A stretch of 64,000 nucleotides of DNA. Source: Ignelater luminosus (lineage: Eukaryota; Arthropoda; Insecta; Coleoptera; Elateridae). The translations under genes were made by a program, and so were the position numbers. The notes beneath the pieces are model-generated. The model was not told the origin of the DNA. It saw nothing but the letters and a program-made list of their open reading frames with translations, and did not search any database. The stretch is taken from contig VTPC01000913.1 in NCBI GenBank assembly GCA_011009095.1, positions 1-64,000 on the forward strand. The letters are read 5' to 3'. Numbering within the stretch: the stretch's first letter is position 1; every line of letters starts with the position of its first letter. Of the stretch, positions 23,501-35,888 are shown piece after piece.

Positions 23501-26500
23501 AAAAGTACTAATTCAAATAATTTATAGTAAGATCATAAGGGCTCGAACTAACAATTCTAGATTCAGAGGTAAACCTCAATTTTGTTTTGCGATCATGTTC
23601 TAATTGTAGAAAACATGTTTCTTCCTAGTTAGATTAGTTGTTAGTTGCCGGAGGTTGATGGAAAACTGTTGGGTATCTTTCCTACCATTTATTCAAATTC
23701 ATAGCCATATCAGTAATTTAAAAGTCCATTTCGCAAAAGAAATTAGACTAAATATATTTGAAGAAACAATGGAACAAGAACTAACATGAAGAACTGCAAA
23801 ATATCTAAATAAAATTTATAAGCAGTAACGGACTTTTTTGGGTTCTCCTTTGCTTCTTTTTCTAAATGACAATTAGTTTGGCGTGTAACGTTTGCTTTTG
23901 CAACAAGTGACGCTTAATTCTTAGTTTGAATAGACTTTATAGAAATTGAGCCATGAGAAAAGTTCTTGTTTCTTCAAATAATCGTTAAGCGTCCTGCGTA
24001 CCGTTATGGATCCTCAGTCACTTAAGTGCAAAGAAATACCTATTGTGAAATTCGTTGCCGCAGACTCTAAACTAAAACTACTGTAGAGTATTAAAAAGAG
24101 TCTTTTGATCTAAAATTTTGAGTTTTTGAGAATCAACTTTTGGTAAAAAAAACAACTGTACAGCGCGAAAAGAAATCCCCCAACTTAGAGTTTGAACTTT
24201 TGAAGAACTATTCTGTACATATTCATGTTCAGATCTATCTTTAACATAAACACTGATCACTTGTCAGAGGAATTGTAGTTTGTTGCCAAGTATAGCTAAC
24301 GGTATGGGTAAGTTTCAAAACTATTCTTATTCTACTTATCCTCATTATTAAATATTGTTACCTTTTTGTCTAAACGACGATGTTCGGAGTTGCAATAAAG
24401 AAAGCATTCTTGTGGCTTTGGGCAGTAGTACCCCTAACTATTCAAGTATTTTTCTGCTATACTAAATACAAAGCTTTTATATTGTACAGTTTTTGATATC
24501 GCAACGAAATAAAAAAAGAAAAATGATTAAGAATAGTTTTTTGATTTGGTAAAGGTTAACTTCTAAACCAGATATTGATTTTAACTATCTTTTAGATGTG
24601 GACGTTATCTTCTCTTGAATTTCTTTAGAGCCTATTTAGTAATTACGATAAAAATTAAAACTTTCTAAATCTTATTACTGTTTTTAAACGAAGTTTTTTC
24701 ATTTTTTTAAAATTTACTGAGCATAATTTTTCTCACCAAACTAGTTAAGTACGTAAAGCATAGCTGTTCAGAATCTGGAGAACAGTAAGACTTTATAACA
24801 TTATAATCGTCTATAGACAGTTTTGTATCTTATCTGATGTAACCTTCAAATGTTTCCAGACAAAAATTTTGATTTTGAATTTTTAAATTTTTGTAAATAT
24901 TGGCAATTATCTGGAATTCTGTAGATACTGAACCAACTTCAGTTTGTGCTATGCTGGACCTGTCTTTACAAGAATAAGTTGCAAAACTTATACTACAGAT
25001 CAGGGCATTCTAATGTTAGATGGTTATATTTAGATTAGAAGTTTGACAACGAATTAATATTGTTCAGGAACGAATTGGCCAGTCAGGCAGTTGAGCAATG
25101 AATTAGGGAATTCTAAATTAAACAGTTAGCGGAGTTATGATAGTCATCACTCATCGCCCTGTTTTCAAAGAGTCAGTCTCGTAGAATGCCATCTTCTTTT
25201 GATAGATAACGTATTACTTAATTTGCATCATTATTAGTAAAATATAATTAAAATGGTAAAAATAAGCCAAGTAGAGCATTAACATTTAACGAAGTCTATT
25301 ACCAGAATTACGAGTAGTCAGAATCTTGCGTAAAATTTATTTTTACGTCAAATTTGATATGAGCAATTATATTAATCTGAATAATAGTATAGATTTTGTG
25401 AGAAATGACTTTGACTTAATTTCTGAACATACATGAACGTATTTATTTTGCTATCTTGATCAGAAATAAAAATAGCAATAACATTTTTAATTTTTTCTGT
25501 TTTAGTTTCGATATGGTCCTTATTTCAATTTTATACATATGTATTTTCTAGCAATACTATTTTGAACCATATTGACAATTTAGTTTTTTTTTCCTGTAAT
25601 TTGAATATTTTGCTGTCTATTCCTTCTCTCTTATTTATTTTTAGAAAGCAATTCAAGATTTTTGTATACTTATTGAAATTCTTGACGTGCAAAGATTTCT
25701 ACTGAAATGATATTTTGATTTTTTATACGATGCAAAAAACCTTTCGAGTTGAAATATTTTTGTAAGCAGAGAAAGTTCTAGAAACACCACGCAGAATTTA
25801 AAATGAAACTTTTTCGGTATCCATTTTCATGAAGTTTTTAATATTACAAGGAGCACTTCATATAAAATAAGTTTTATAAATTTATAATTACTAATTGTGT
25901 TCAGGAAATTCAACCCAATTCTCTATAACGGATTTGGCTTTGAGTATTTTTGAAGTGTATGGCCCTCAGGATTAAACAGCTATTATGTATATTATTGCTA
26001 TCTCTTTCAGTGATTATGGTTCAGTCGAGTTTATAACTAATATTCGTTCAAATAAAATTGTTTTGTAACTGGAGGGCATTCGATATGAAAATAAAAAGTT
26101 TGTTGCTACATTGTATTTCACTTTTAATGTGAGAGTAAACACAGAATTTTTCTAAAATGCTACATTTTTTATTAGTTTCGATTATCTTTTGAATTTGAAC
26201 TTATGGAGTTTTTTAAAAATTACGGTAGTTATTATTATTTCTACAATATTTAGTTTGCAGAACTAGATGTGTTATGTGGCCATTGACTGAATGAATATGA
26301 ATGAATACAATAATACCTAAATGGAAATATTACTAAAATAACATTAGAAGGTTAGGTACAAAAGGCCAATTTTGTTTTTGGCAAACATTTCAGTCGAGTT
26401 GTAGACTTAATTCATCCCAATGAACTTTACAAACTGAATTTATGAAAATAAATCTTCTGATTTTAAATTATAAATAAAGATCCTTATATAAATGAATTAA

Positions 26501-28146
26501 GTCTATCAACAGATATGAACAAAATAAAATTCAAAGAAATCACTTACATCTACTGTAAAGCTATATATAAATAGTATTTATTCATTCATTTTTTATAAAG
26601 TTTTGCAAAGTCCTGAAATGCCATTAATAACGTTCTTATTTTTAAACACATAATACGTTCTGTCTCACCTAATTGTTTATTATTATTTTTTGTAACACTT
26701 CTAACACCACAATTATTATTAGGCATTACATATTCGTAATATTGGTTTAAGGGCAATCACATAAAATTTATTTTTATTTAACAATTTCGTTTAAACCGAT
26801 TAGTCCCCATTAAAATTTATTACATCACATTTTGTTTCACTAAGTTTTTTTCTAAATTTTCACGCTTATAAGTAGCACGTCCTTTTAGCACCATCACGAT
26901 TTAATTGTATTAACATTTTTTCTTAAAATTATCAAAGCCAGTACGTATACAAGGAATTCGGATGCAGGTCGGATTCTGTTGCTCGTACCTAAACAAAGAA
27001 AACAAAAATGAATTACTGTATGAAAAGGACAAGATCTTGAGCTAATATACAAAGACAACAAAATTGTCTTCAAAGATGACAAATAAATTGAGATGCTGAC
27101 GAATTCATTTAGTACCTGGTCGCACCCACGTGTCTTTTTGTTCGATATGATAATAAAGTGAAACTAATTGTGCACATAAAATCTATTTTAAGTTTATTTA
27201 CTAATTTTGAATGTAATCAAAACAATTGACAAATTAGAAAAATAAGCATTTTGCGGAAAAAATATTTCCACACTAACATTAAAAGATAATAATAATACTG
27301 TTAACCGTCACATTTGTCCAACTGAAGATATCCTTGAAGCACATAATATATATTTATTGCCTATTAATTTAATATGCATCAATTAGAGAAAAATTACAAC
27401 AATTAAACTAAAACCAGAAATTATGTCGTGTAGTAAATGCAACAATGTACCATTATTACTGTTCAAAATAATATGCTTATTTGTTTAATAAAGGATCTTA
27501 AAAATGACAAAGATAGACAATGTAATTTGTTTCCTTTATTACCTGACATCAAATTAACACAGAGATTACCAAGCATAAGTAGTTAAGGAAAATTATATCA
27601 TACTGAGGTGCCAATTAGTACTGACTTTTAAAAACTGGAATTAATGCCAGTCTTGTCACATGTCTATCCATTCGTCTTTAAGTCTGGAGAGGGCACTATA
27701 CCTTCGAGCATAAATACATCTTTATGAAAAGAGCAATAAATCTTATTTATCTGTAAGATAATAGTATGTGCAGTTGTAAGTAAATAATATTTGGATTCTA
27801 GCCACACTTGATTGGAATATGATGTCGCAGTATAATAATGCAACAGGATGTGGCAATAGTTCAATTAACATCATTAAAGATATACCAAACGACTAAGCCA
27901 TCCATGGGACAAAAACGTACACGATTGTTGTATGTAAAGTTTTTTATCACCTACTTTCTCTCAATTTACCACAGGTTATAAACAATGAATTTGCAATTAG
28001 GTAATAAATAACTATAATTTCTGTAGAAGCTATTCTACAATACTACAGTTACAGTTGGTGGATATTTTCGTTTAGAGAACAATGCCTTGTTAAAATACCA
28101 TAAGAAATTGCAGGACAAAGAAAGAGAAACTGCTAGCTCTGCTTCC
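20577..28146. other. Long AT-rich intergenic, nothing recognised
   Basis: About 7.6 kb with no recognisable gene, element or RNA. Frames such as 21064-21309, 21506-21706 and 21945-22214 are short, low-complexity and dominated by AT-rich codons. It may be intron or spacer of the gene that owns the exon at 32294-32543 (minus strand), since beat genes often have very long introns, but I saw no partner exon here. Confidence 0.4.
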
Positions 28147-28151
28147 CGACG

Positions 28152-30877
28152 CACAGTGCGTTATTCTAGCTATCTAGAGGGATTTAATTATTTTGATAGA
28201 AGTATGTAGCTGTTATAGTATTTATTATAGTGGTACGATAGAAATAAGGTAACAACAGTTCAAACGGAATTATTTACTATATCAGAATCATTACAATTAC
28301 TATGGAGATAAAAATTCAAATTTTTTAAAACAGGTACGGTTAGGAAAAGATATGAAAACTTGCAAATTCAGTTGCAATTATCTTCAATAAAATTTTAATG
28401 TAGAAAGTAATACCTATATTTTTTCCTAAATCTGTATATAAAATCCTAAATTAAACTAAAATCAATATTTTCTTTTGAAACGTTAGAATGACAAGAAGGC
28501 ATCTCTAGCAATTCAAACACTTCAGGAGTAATTTTCCCATGTCTTGTCTTTGAAGGTGCACGTAAGCTAGCAATGAAATGATCAGAAGTTATTAATAATA
28601 ATCTATGTAATAAATCCGTATTTGTTTCTATTCTTGATGTTTTCCTAGTAAACAGTTCTTTATACTTTCTATTATTTTTATTCCTCGCCTCCTGCGCTTC
28701 TTCTGATAGTTGTCCTATTGGAAAAATGCAAAAAGTCATTATTTGTCTTCCATGACATAGAATCTTATGAACAGTAACGGACATTGAATACCAAAACTAT
28801 TCTTTCAGATACAAATCACGTGTCTTCTGTGTGTACTTTCGAAGTTGATCTCGATTTATTGAAAAACCACAGTATATACTTTCTAGTATGATATGAAAAC
28901 GTTTAATAAGCTCTACATTAACTCCTGTTATTTCTGCCGACTTTTCTGTGTTTCTGAAAAATTTGCGAGCCGTGTTGCCATTATTTGTATTCCCTAATTG
29001 TTGCTGATTCGGTTTAAACATAAACGTTTCCAGGAATGAAGAAGTGACAGTCCCATCGATAGTAAATTAGGGTCTACTTTTTTGTGTGAAATGATCTCTG
29101 GGTTATTCATTTCTCGGGGTCTAGCACCACACGAACAGCAAGTTTGGGAAGGCAAACATGACGACACAGCATTACAAATTTTCCGTCGACCATACAAAAA
29201 ATCAAGGTAGAGCTTACTTCCACTTCCATATCACCTACAGTTACTTTTGTTGCATTAATAGATCTAACACGATCTTCAACCGAGTTCACCTCACTTGTAA
29301 TTACTTCTGTCGACTCTTTTAGGAACATAATACTTATAGGTCGACAATACCTCGTAGAAGGTGCTGGATTTTGCCAAACAACTTGTTTATGTTCATCACT
29401 ATCAAAACACATCTGAACAGGCACTATGAAGAAATTAAATAAATTTTCGTCACTTTTATTTTCTTTAGAAAATTTTTGCTTGTATGTGTTTTGTGCAGCA
29501 CCATCACAATCCCACTTTATAATAACGTTAAACCTTCCTTGTAGTAAAATTAAAGTCCTTAAAACATCTTGCACTACGCATAACCTTCTAATGGTATGGT
29601 CCACTAACGATTGAACCAACCTCCGTCACCGTAATCCCTGTTGGATAACATGCCTTTTTGGCCTCTTTAACAACATGATGCGCTGGATACAATTTCGGAT
29701 TAATATCCATGACTTGCTGTCGTATTACGTTGTATTGACAAGTTGACAGATCAGCATCAACCATAATTGCAAGTGCGCAATGTGCAGATAAGGATTTCGG
29801 TTTCAAGAGGGAAGATATTCAAACTTTTCTAATTATAATTCCTCGTTTAGGAGAAGCTGAGCAGAGTTCTCTTACAATTGTCGCGGAGTCCTTTTTTTTT
29901 TATTTCAGTTGCCATTGACAACTCTTCGTTACTAGTTGTTTTTACCAAATTGCTGATCCTGCGGGTTTTAGTTTTTAAACAGCAATCCTCAAAAGTTTTC
30001 TTGGGTCTTCCTGGTCAACCATTTGCAATAGATTGCGACGGTTCAGGTAACGCCTGAATTACAAGGCTAGAAAACAGAATGTATTGTTGAAGCCACGAAG
30101 AGTTGGATTTTAAAAATCGTCCTGTATGTCTACCACTTTTTTTCCATTTTTGTTGAATTATTTGACAAAGGCTTCTTAAGGTTATCTTAATATCTTTAAG
30201 AACATCATTTGGTAATGTTAAGTCTCCTAGGTGCTGCAAAACATGCACAAATATTGCATCAGACTTTGTATTTTTAATATTTTTATTTCAAATATTAAAG
30301 ACAGTCAGACGCGAGATGCGCGGGTTCATTCTGAAATTTAAAAAAAATATATATATAAATCGCAAGCATTCGCAGTAACTTTTTTGTTATTTTAGTATCC
30401 AATTAATTCTATTTTACAAAAAGTATAAAATGAATTCTGTATAATGTGGTATAATAAACTAAAAACCTATTTCACCATTAAGTATTACGAAACGGTGCAA
30501 GATTTTGTACATATATTTTCAAAATTTCATTGCATGAAATATAATGTATTTAGAAGAGTAAATATAAGTCAAAATACCTTGATACACAGCAGATATCTTA
30601 ACACTACAACACAATTATAATTAGAAATTACGAAAACAGCGTATTCGTCGAACAAAGTCAAAGAAACGAAGAGCATTTGCAGGATGTAATTTCTTTGCCT
30701 GTTAAGGAGGCGAACTTTAGACCCTTATTTTACCGTTACGGGAGATTTCAAAGCAGAAATAGCAATGTTCCGTTATAAAAGAGAGATTCTTTTTCCTAGA
30801 TAAAACTTTTATTTTGTAAAATATTATTGTTGAATTTTTACTAAAATCCCTCTAGATTCCTAGAATGTCACACTGTG
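28152..30877 (-). mobile_element. Transib transposon with CACAGTG ends and CGACG target duplication
   Basis: A 2726-bp element. On the plus strand its left end starts CACAGTGCG at 28152, and on the minus strand its right end starts CACAGTGTG at 30877. The two ends match over about 34 bp, including ATTCTAG and ATCTAGAGGGATTT. Identical 5-bp flanks CGACG (28147-28151 and 30878-30882) fit the 5-bp GC-rich target duplications of Transib elements. The CACAGTG terminus equals the heptamer of V(D)J recombination signals, as expected for this RAG1-related superfamily. The transposase inside runs on the minus strand. Confidence 0.88.
28446..30250 (-). pseudogene. Transib (RAG1-like) transposase, degraded
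   Basis: Read on the minus strand across several frames in RAG1-core order. First is an N-terminal part (30250-29900) with a GRPKKTFEDC segment. Then comes WDCDGAAQNTYKQKF (about 29510), whose CDG holds the first catalytic aspartate. Next are FCMVDGKF (about 29180, second aspartate), a CCSCGA zinc-type pair (about 29140), and GNTARKFFRN (about 28970). The last part is VTVHKILCHG then PIGQLSEEAQEARNK (about 28690), where the third catalytic residue, a glutamate, lies. The longest single frames are 29107-29619 (170 codons) and 28446-28784 (112). Stops and frameshifts separate them, so it is inactive. The family assignment rests on motif order and on the element's ends. Confidence 0.85.
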
Positions 30878-30882
30878 CGACG

Positions 30883-32293
30883 GTTTGGTAAATTTTCTTA
30901 CTAGAATAGCGGTTACTTTCAAGTCTGGGTTTTAAGTAGGTTAGGTTTAGCTGCTGGAAGAGGCCAGGTATTACAATTTTGCTCTTAATACGGCAATTTT
31001 TACCTTTCTATTTTTTAGAATCTGTAGTTACGGTTTCACGTTCTGTTGCTTACGCTCGATAACCACTAAGTTATTATGAAATCAGTCTATTGATACTGTT
31101 TATATATTCTGGAAGATAACACTGTGCTGTAGGCAGGATTACGACAAAGCACAATAATGTAAATCACTCTGCAATTTTGGTTTGTCTAGAAAAGGTCTAA
31201 AAATTTTTCTTGGTCACCTTATTGGCATTAGTAAAAGTTTGATTCATTAATCGTTGTAATTTTGAGTTTAAATAGCAAAGTATAAAATAGAGGAAGTAAG
31301 TTGTAATTTTCAAATTTAAAAAGTTCATAAAGATAAAATTCACTGACGACAGTAACCAACGTTTTTTCTTTGATATATTTATAAGAATACAATTTGTTTA
31401 TTCCTGTCTATGTAAAACCTTAGATATAGGAGACAATGATCGAGTTCTGATATTGTGATCGCAAAATTTCCACATGGTAATCCCTACGATTTATCTCATC
31501 CTATCTGGTCACTTCATCAGCATCCTTATTGTCTGCATTACCTTTCAAATAAGTTTCACAATTATGTTGTTAGATAGCCAAACCAATTTTCGATGGTATT
31601 AATTAATCAACTCCGTTCCGTGATAGTAGAATATTAATTAAAATCACTAAGCTAATTGCAACTTGCATGGTTAAATGTATTGTTACTGAATTCGTAAAAT
31701 ATTTGAAATTCGCGCAGATAAAGTTGTAGGTTCCGTGTTCTGAGGGATGCACGGTATACCATAATTGCTGTACAAAACCAGTTAGTCAGCTAGACCCAGA
31801 AGGATATTTGTCAAAGATTTTCTGATAGGTGATAGGTGTTTCTTTTGAGGAATCGCGTTTTATATTCTTTAAAAGAGTTTTAAATTCATAGAAGGAATTC
31901 TTACTTAAATTAAATGAATTTTAGATGAATAAGTTTAAATTAATTTTACATATTATTAATTCTATATGTTGTACGAATGTTAATTTGTTTTTGACAATGA
32001 TAATGCAAAACTCGAAGGTCATTTTAACACCTTATTTATATTATGATTAGAAGATGTTTGATTACTTCGAATTAAATAGATATATTACGTAAAATCCTAC
32101 AAAAACTAGATTAAAAGTTTCCAGCGTCATAACCATAAGTTTCATTGATGTAATTTAGTTAAATATCATGTTTAATAATTAAGTTTTTATTTAAATTAGT
32201 TTTTTAAATTAAAATTCAGTTCTTTAGGTACAGATTAATTTAAGTTTTTAATTTCATATACCTAAAAATACATTTAATAAAATAAAGTCCTAC
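30883..32293. other. AT-rich intergenic or intronic, nothing recognised
   Basis: About 1.4 kb between the Transib element and the beat-like exon. It would be intronic if that minus-strand gene continues to lower coordinates. I saw no exon in it. Confidence 0.4.
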
Positions 32294-32543
32294 CTTCACT
32301 GCTTTGTGTGGTTGGCACCATAATTAGGGCAAGAAGAGGAGCATCTTCTAGGACTTCTAATTCTTCAGTTCGTCTGTATAACGTAAACATCGTTGCTAGA
32401 CATCGTAATTTGAGTTTCCCATTTTTGAAGATATCCGGCACGGCTTTTATTGTAATAACCGAATGTACAGTTTTAAGTTGTGGAATTTCAATGTTGTATT
32501 TTTCTATCGATTTTTGAATTTGAATCCCCAGTTTTGGATATAC
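32294..32543 (-). CDS. Internal exon of a beaten-path-like immunoglobulin protein
   Basis: A 250-bp exon on the minus strand with a good acceptor (TTTAATTTACAG before 32543) and a donor (GTAGGA after 32294). It is open in one frame, starts in phase 0 and ends after the first base of a codon. It encodes about 83 residues. The stretch VPDIFKNGKLKLRCLATM and the following LYRRTEELEVLED resemble the second immunoglobulin domain of the beat family, where a NG-(x)-(L/M)KL(K/R)CLA motif precedes a tryptophan or arginine-rich end. Beat proteins are membrane-linked or secreted neuronal recognition molecules that bind Side-family partners in axon guidance. I could not find other exons, so membership is inferred from this one piece. 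An unrelated immunoglobulin protein is possible. Confidence 0.5.
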
Positions 32544-34309
32544 CTGTAAATTAAAAAGAAATGAATATTTTTCTGTTGGCAATGATTTTTATGTCAAATC
32601 GTAAATCAAAATGCAAATTGTTTTCGTTAGCACTGTTTACAAATTTATCGGCATGAAAGCTGATTTCAAGCTTTTAATAGCCAATTCTTTCTTGTTTATT
32701 ATCATTAAAATACACGTTTGTTAATTAGAACAGGAGAGGATTGTTTTATCTGTGCGACTGGGTAATTATAAAGTCTATCGGATTACCTACCTAATTTTGC
32801 TTTTAAATTTGTTGTTCCATGTTTGAATTGGATTAAACTTTGACCCGTGCAAAATACCGAATAAAACTAATTACGTTTACGACTGTCGATCTCGGTTCCA
32901 ATAACTTTTCGCTTGTTAAATAATTATGTGAAAGTTTAATTGCCTAATTAGAACTTCAGATGAAAATTAACAAGATGTTACTACATCAATTTTGTAAACA
33001 TATCTTTTTTAAATATTTATTTGTGCCAGGGTTGTTTTGGTTTGTAAAAATTAAAAATGTATTTACCGCTGCAACCTCTCCTTTAAAAATTCAAATATTT
33101 GGAATGCTTTGTACGTGGGGGTGCGTGCGTGTTGTAACCAAGTTTACCAGAGTTCGGAGACCAGTTTCCAATAAACTTGCGTAGTTGTGTTCTAGATGCA
33201 AAAGTTTGAATTTATTCGAACACTAGTAAGAACTTTATCTATCTTTTCTGTAAATTTATACATCTGTGAACTTGCACATTAAAATACAAATTAGTTTATG
33301 CGTAAGTAAACATAAACGTCGAAGTGGGCGTAGGTGTAACATTTTTGGCTACAAAGTTGAATTTTAATTTTGCTTTATATATTCAGACGTTTTTGTTACC
33401 CTTTTCAGAATTTATATCAGTACGAGAGACGAGATTTATAACGAATATATTTTATTGGGTTATACACAGCGTGTTTACTAAATTGTAATGTAGAATTTTG
33501 TAACTACTTATTATTTAGCTAACATATGGGTTGTCTCCGTATTCCTTACCACAATAATAATGCAATGCAAATCGTCAAAAATTCCAGAAGATTTTTTTCT
33601 CTTTATAATATCGCAATTAGCACGCTGTATCTTAAGAATTACATCTGCAGAAGATGCTAACTAATATTTTAGTTCACTTCTAGGGACATCTTGTATGTTA
33701 AATGTATAAATTGCGTAATATAAAATATTTGCGTAACATTCAAAAACTTAAGATTATTTCTGGTTTAGTTCTTCAACGACCTAAGGGAATAAACTTCGCA
33801 ATATTAATCTTATTCTTCAAGTTAAAGCTTTTAGTTATGTTTTAACATTAATCATAAATGATTAATAGGTAGGTAAACTTTTTTTTATAAATCAATGTTG
33901 CAGAAAAAAACATTTAATTTCGCTTTCCGATTTCAATTTTTATCAAAGACTTTTTTGATGAATTGTCAACATGCCATTGTATGTCAAATAACCAATATCA
34001 AAATTGAATCAGTTGTCCCTTAGGTATGAAGTAACTAATCATTCATTCGTTGGTGAAGAGGCACTGGAGAATTAAAACTTTTCATTGAAATTTTAATATT
34101 GATTTTTTATACAAAATGATATTTTATTTTAAAAAACGAATAACCTGTAATGCATAAATGTAAGAAGGCGAGGATTCTCTAGATTCTTCTAGAAGTTAAA
34201 GAATTTCCTATAACGTTCTTACAATATTGGGTACCTACTGACAAAATTCTAATTATTATAAAACGGTATACTCTCAAACACATTATGAAGAACACAGAAG
34301 AACACAAAA
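32544..34309. other. AT-rich intergenic or intronic, nothing recognised
   Basis: About 1.8 kb upstream (minus-strand sense) of the beat-like exon, so probably intron of that gene. A 74-codon plus-strand frame at 32960-33184 is unlike any protein I know. Confidence 0.4.
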
Positions 34310-34460
34310 TTTTGTCCATGTTATTGTACTTCAATTTATTCTGATTTCAAGATCAAAGTTTTCAAGAAAATCTAGACTAGCGGCCTGTTAAAGGCCGCAT
34401 TTTCAGTTGCCAAGGTTTCTTCGGGGTTTTTAGTGATGTCTGTTTCAGGGTTCCTTGATC
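34310..34460 (+). repeat. Dispersed repeat, copy A
   Basis: It resembles 36317-36446 in the same orientation: GTCCATGTTATTGTACTT, GATTTCAAGATCAAAGTTTT and TTTCAGGGTTCCTTGATC all recur with changes. This copy has an extra palindromic insert at about 34378-34402 (CGGCCTGTTAAAGGCCGC). The two copies bracket the mauritiana-type mariner. The family is unknown. Confidence 0.65.
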
Positions 34461-34616
34461 CCTTGATCAAAGCATATATTTATGCACTGACAGTGTGTCC
34501 AATTTTGGCAACCAAACATCTCATCGATGTTTTTTTGGATCTTGAATTCTTGAAATGATCGTACCAGTAAATGCACGTCATCTGCATGTCTTTCTCCATA
34601 AAATATTTATTTTCTA

Positions 34617-35886
34617 CCAGGTGTAGAAGTATGCAACCGGAATTTGTTTGTAAAACTTACACGTCTGTTATTTGACAATTATAAAAAATATTTTGTTCAA
34701 AATAGTCTACATTGGAATTTATACATTTTTCCCACCTCTCCGGCAGGTTATGAATGCCACGCCAAAAAAACAATTCTTCCTTTGAAGCGAACCAGTTGTC
34801 GAGCCATTTTCGTACATTTTCATACGAATCGAAGTGTTGTTCGGCGAGTGCATGTCCCAATGATGCGAACAGATGGTAATCGGACGGAGCCAAGTCTGGA
34901 GAATAAGCCGCATGCGCTAGTATTTCCCAATTGAACGCCTCGATCGTATCCGTGACCCGTTTTGCTGTGTGTGAAGCAAAATGACTTGATGTTGCCTTTT
35001 TGCATATTCTGGTCGTTTTTCACGTATTTCTCGATTCAAATCGATCATTTGTTGTTGGTAGCGATCAGTGTTAACGGTTTCACCAGGTTTTAGTAGCTCA
35101 TAATATATTACACCCTTTTGATCCCACCAAACGCAGAGCATTGTCTTCTTTCCAAAACGATTTGGTCTTGCAGTGGATGTTGATGGTTCGCCTGGATTCA
35201 CCCTGATTTACGACGCTTAGGATTCTGAAAATATATCCACTTTTCATCACCTGTCACTATTCGATGGAGAAATGATTTTCTTTTATATCTGACGAGCAGC
35301 ATTTGACAAGTGGTTTCTCGAGTTTCTTGCTGTCTTTCATTCAGTTCATGTGGGACCCATTTTCCCACTTTCTAAATCTTTCCCATAACTTTTAGACGAA
35401 GAGATACTGCTTTCTGCGTCACATTTAATTGTTCCGCTAGTTCTTGTTGAGTCTGAGTATCGTCTTCATCCAATAAGGCTTGCAAGTCCTTGTCTTCAAA
35501 CTTTTTCGGTGGTTTCCCACGCTCCTCGTTTCTCACGTCAAAATCACCACATTTAAATTTTTTAAACCACTAGAAGCACTGAGTTTTGCCGAGAGCATGT
35601 TTACCGTATGCTTCTACAAGCATTCTATGCGATTCTGCAGCAGTTTTCTTCAAATGATAGCAGAAAACCAATGCTGTCCGCAAATCATAGTTCGTGGGCA
35701 CAAAACTCGACATGTTTGAGGTTATAGAAAAATATACCGGTGTATGAAACTTAGGTTATTGTGTGTTGACAAACTTCTTCAGCTGTTAGAGGAAGAAGAT
35801 GGCGCTGTAAAAGCGGTCTTACGGCCTTTAAACTGATAGCGAGCACCATCTATAGGGAAATTTCGGTTTCATACTTCTACACCTGG
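34617..35886 (-). mobile_element. mariner element, mauritiana type, complete ends
   Basis: A 1270-bp element between TA sites (34615-34616 and 35887-35888). The inverted ends read CCAGGTGTAGAAGTATG, followed by CAACCG on the left and AAACCG on the right. Length, ends and protein content are those of mauritiana-subfamily mariners. Confidence 0.9.
34657..35713 (-). pseudogene. mauritiana-type mariner transposase, inactivated
   Basis: The start is MSSFVPTNYDLR at 35713. A recognisable helix-turn-helix half follows, with AAESHRMLVEAYG, then VTGDEKWIYF (first catalytic aspartate). After that comes the long frame at 35201-34917 with ARPNRFGKKTMLCVWWD and KPGETVNTDRYQQQMI, then MAPSDYHLFASLGHALAEQHF (third aspartate) at 34893-34657. 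The second-aspartate region (HDNAP in relatives) is garbled near 34990. A TAG interrupts QCF-WFKKF near 35571, and further stops lie near 35370 and 35210. It is clearly dead. Confidence 0.85.
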
Positions 35887-35888
35887 TA

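Noticed and set aside
28190-28230. Possible RSS nonamer next to the Transib end
   Set aside because: Only AT-richness matches at the 23-base spacing; the canonical nonamer is not there, so it is kept only as a comment.
32308-32517. A plus-strand frame opposite the beat-like exon
   Set aside because: Shadow of the minus-strand exon, which has splice sites and a domain match.
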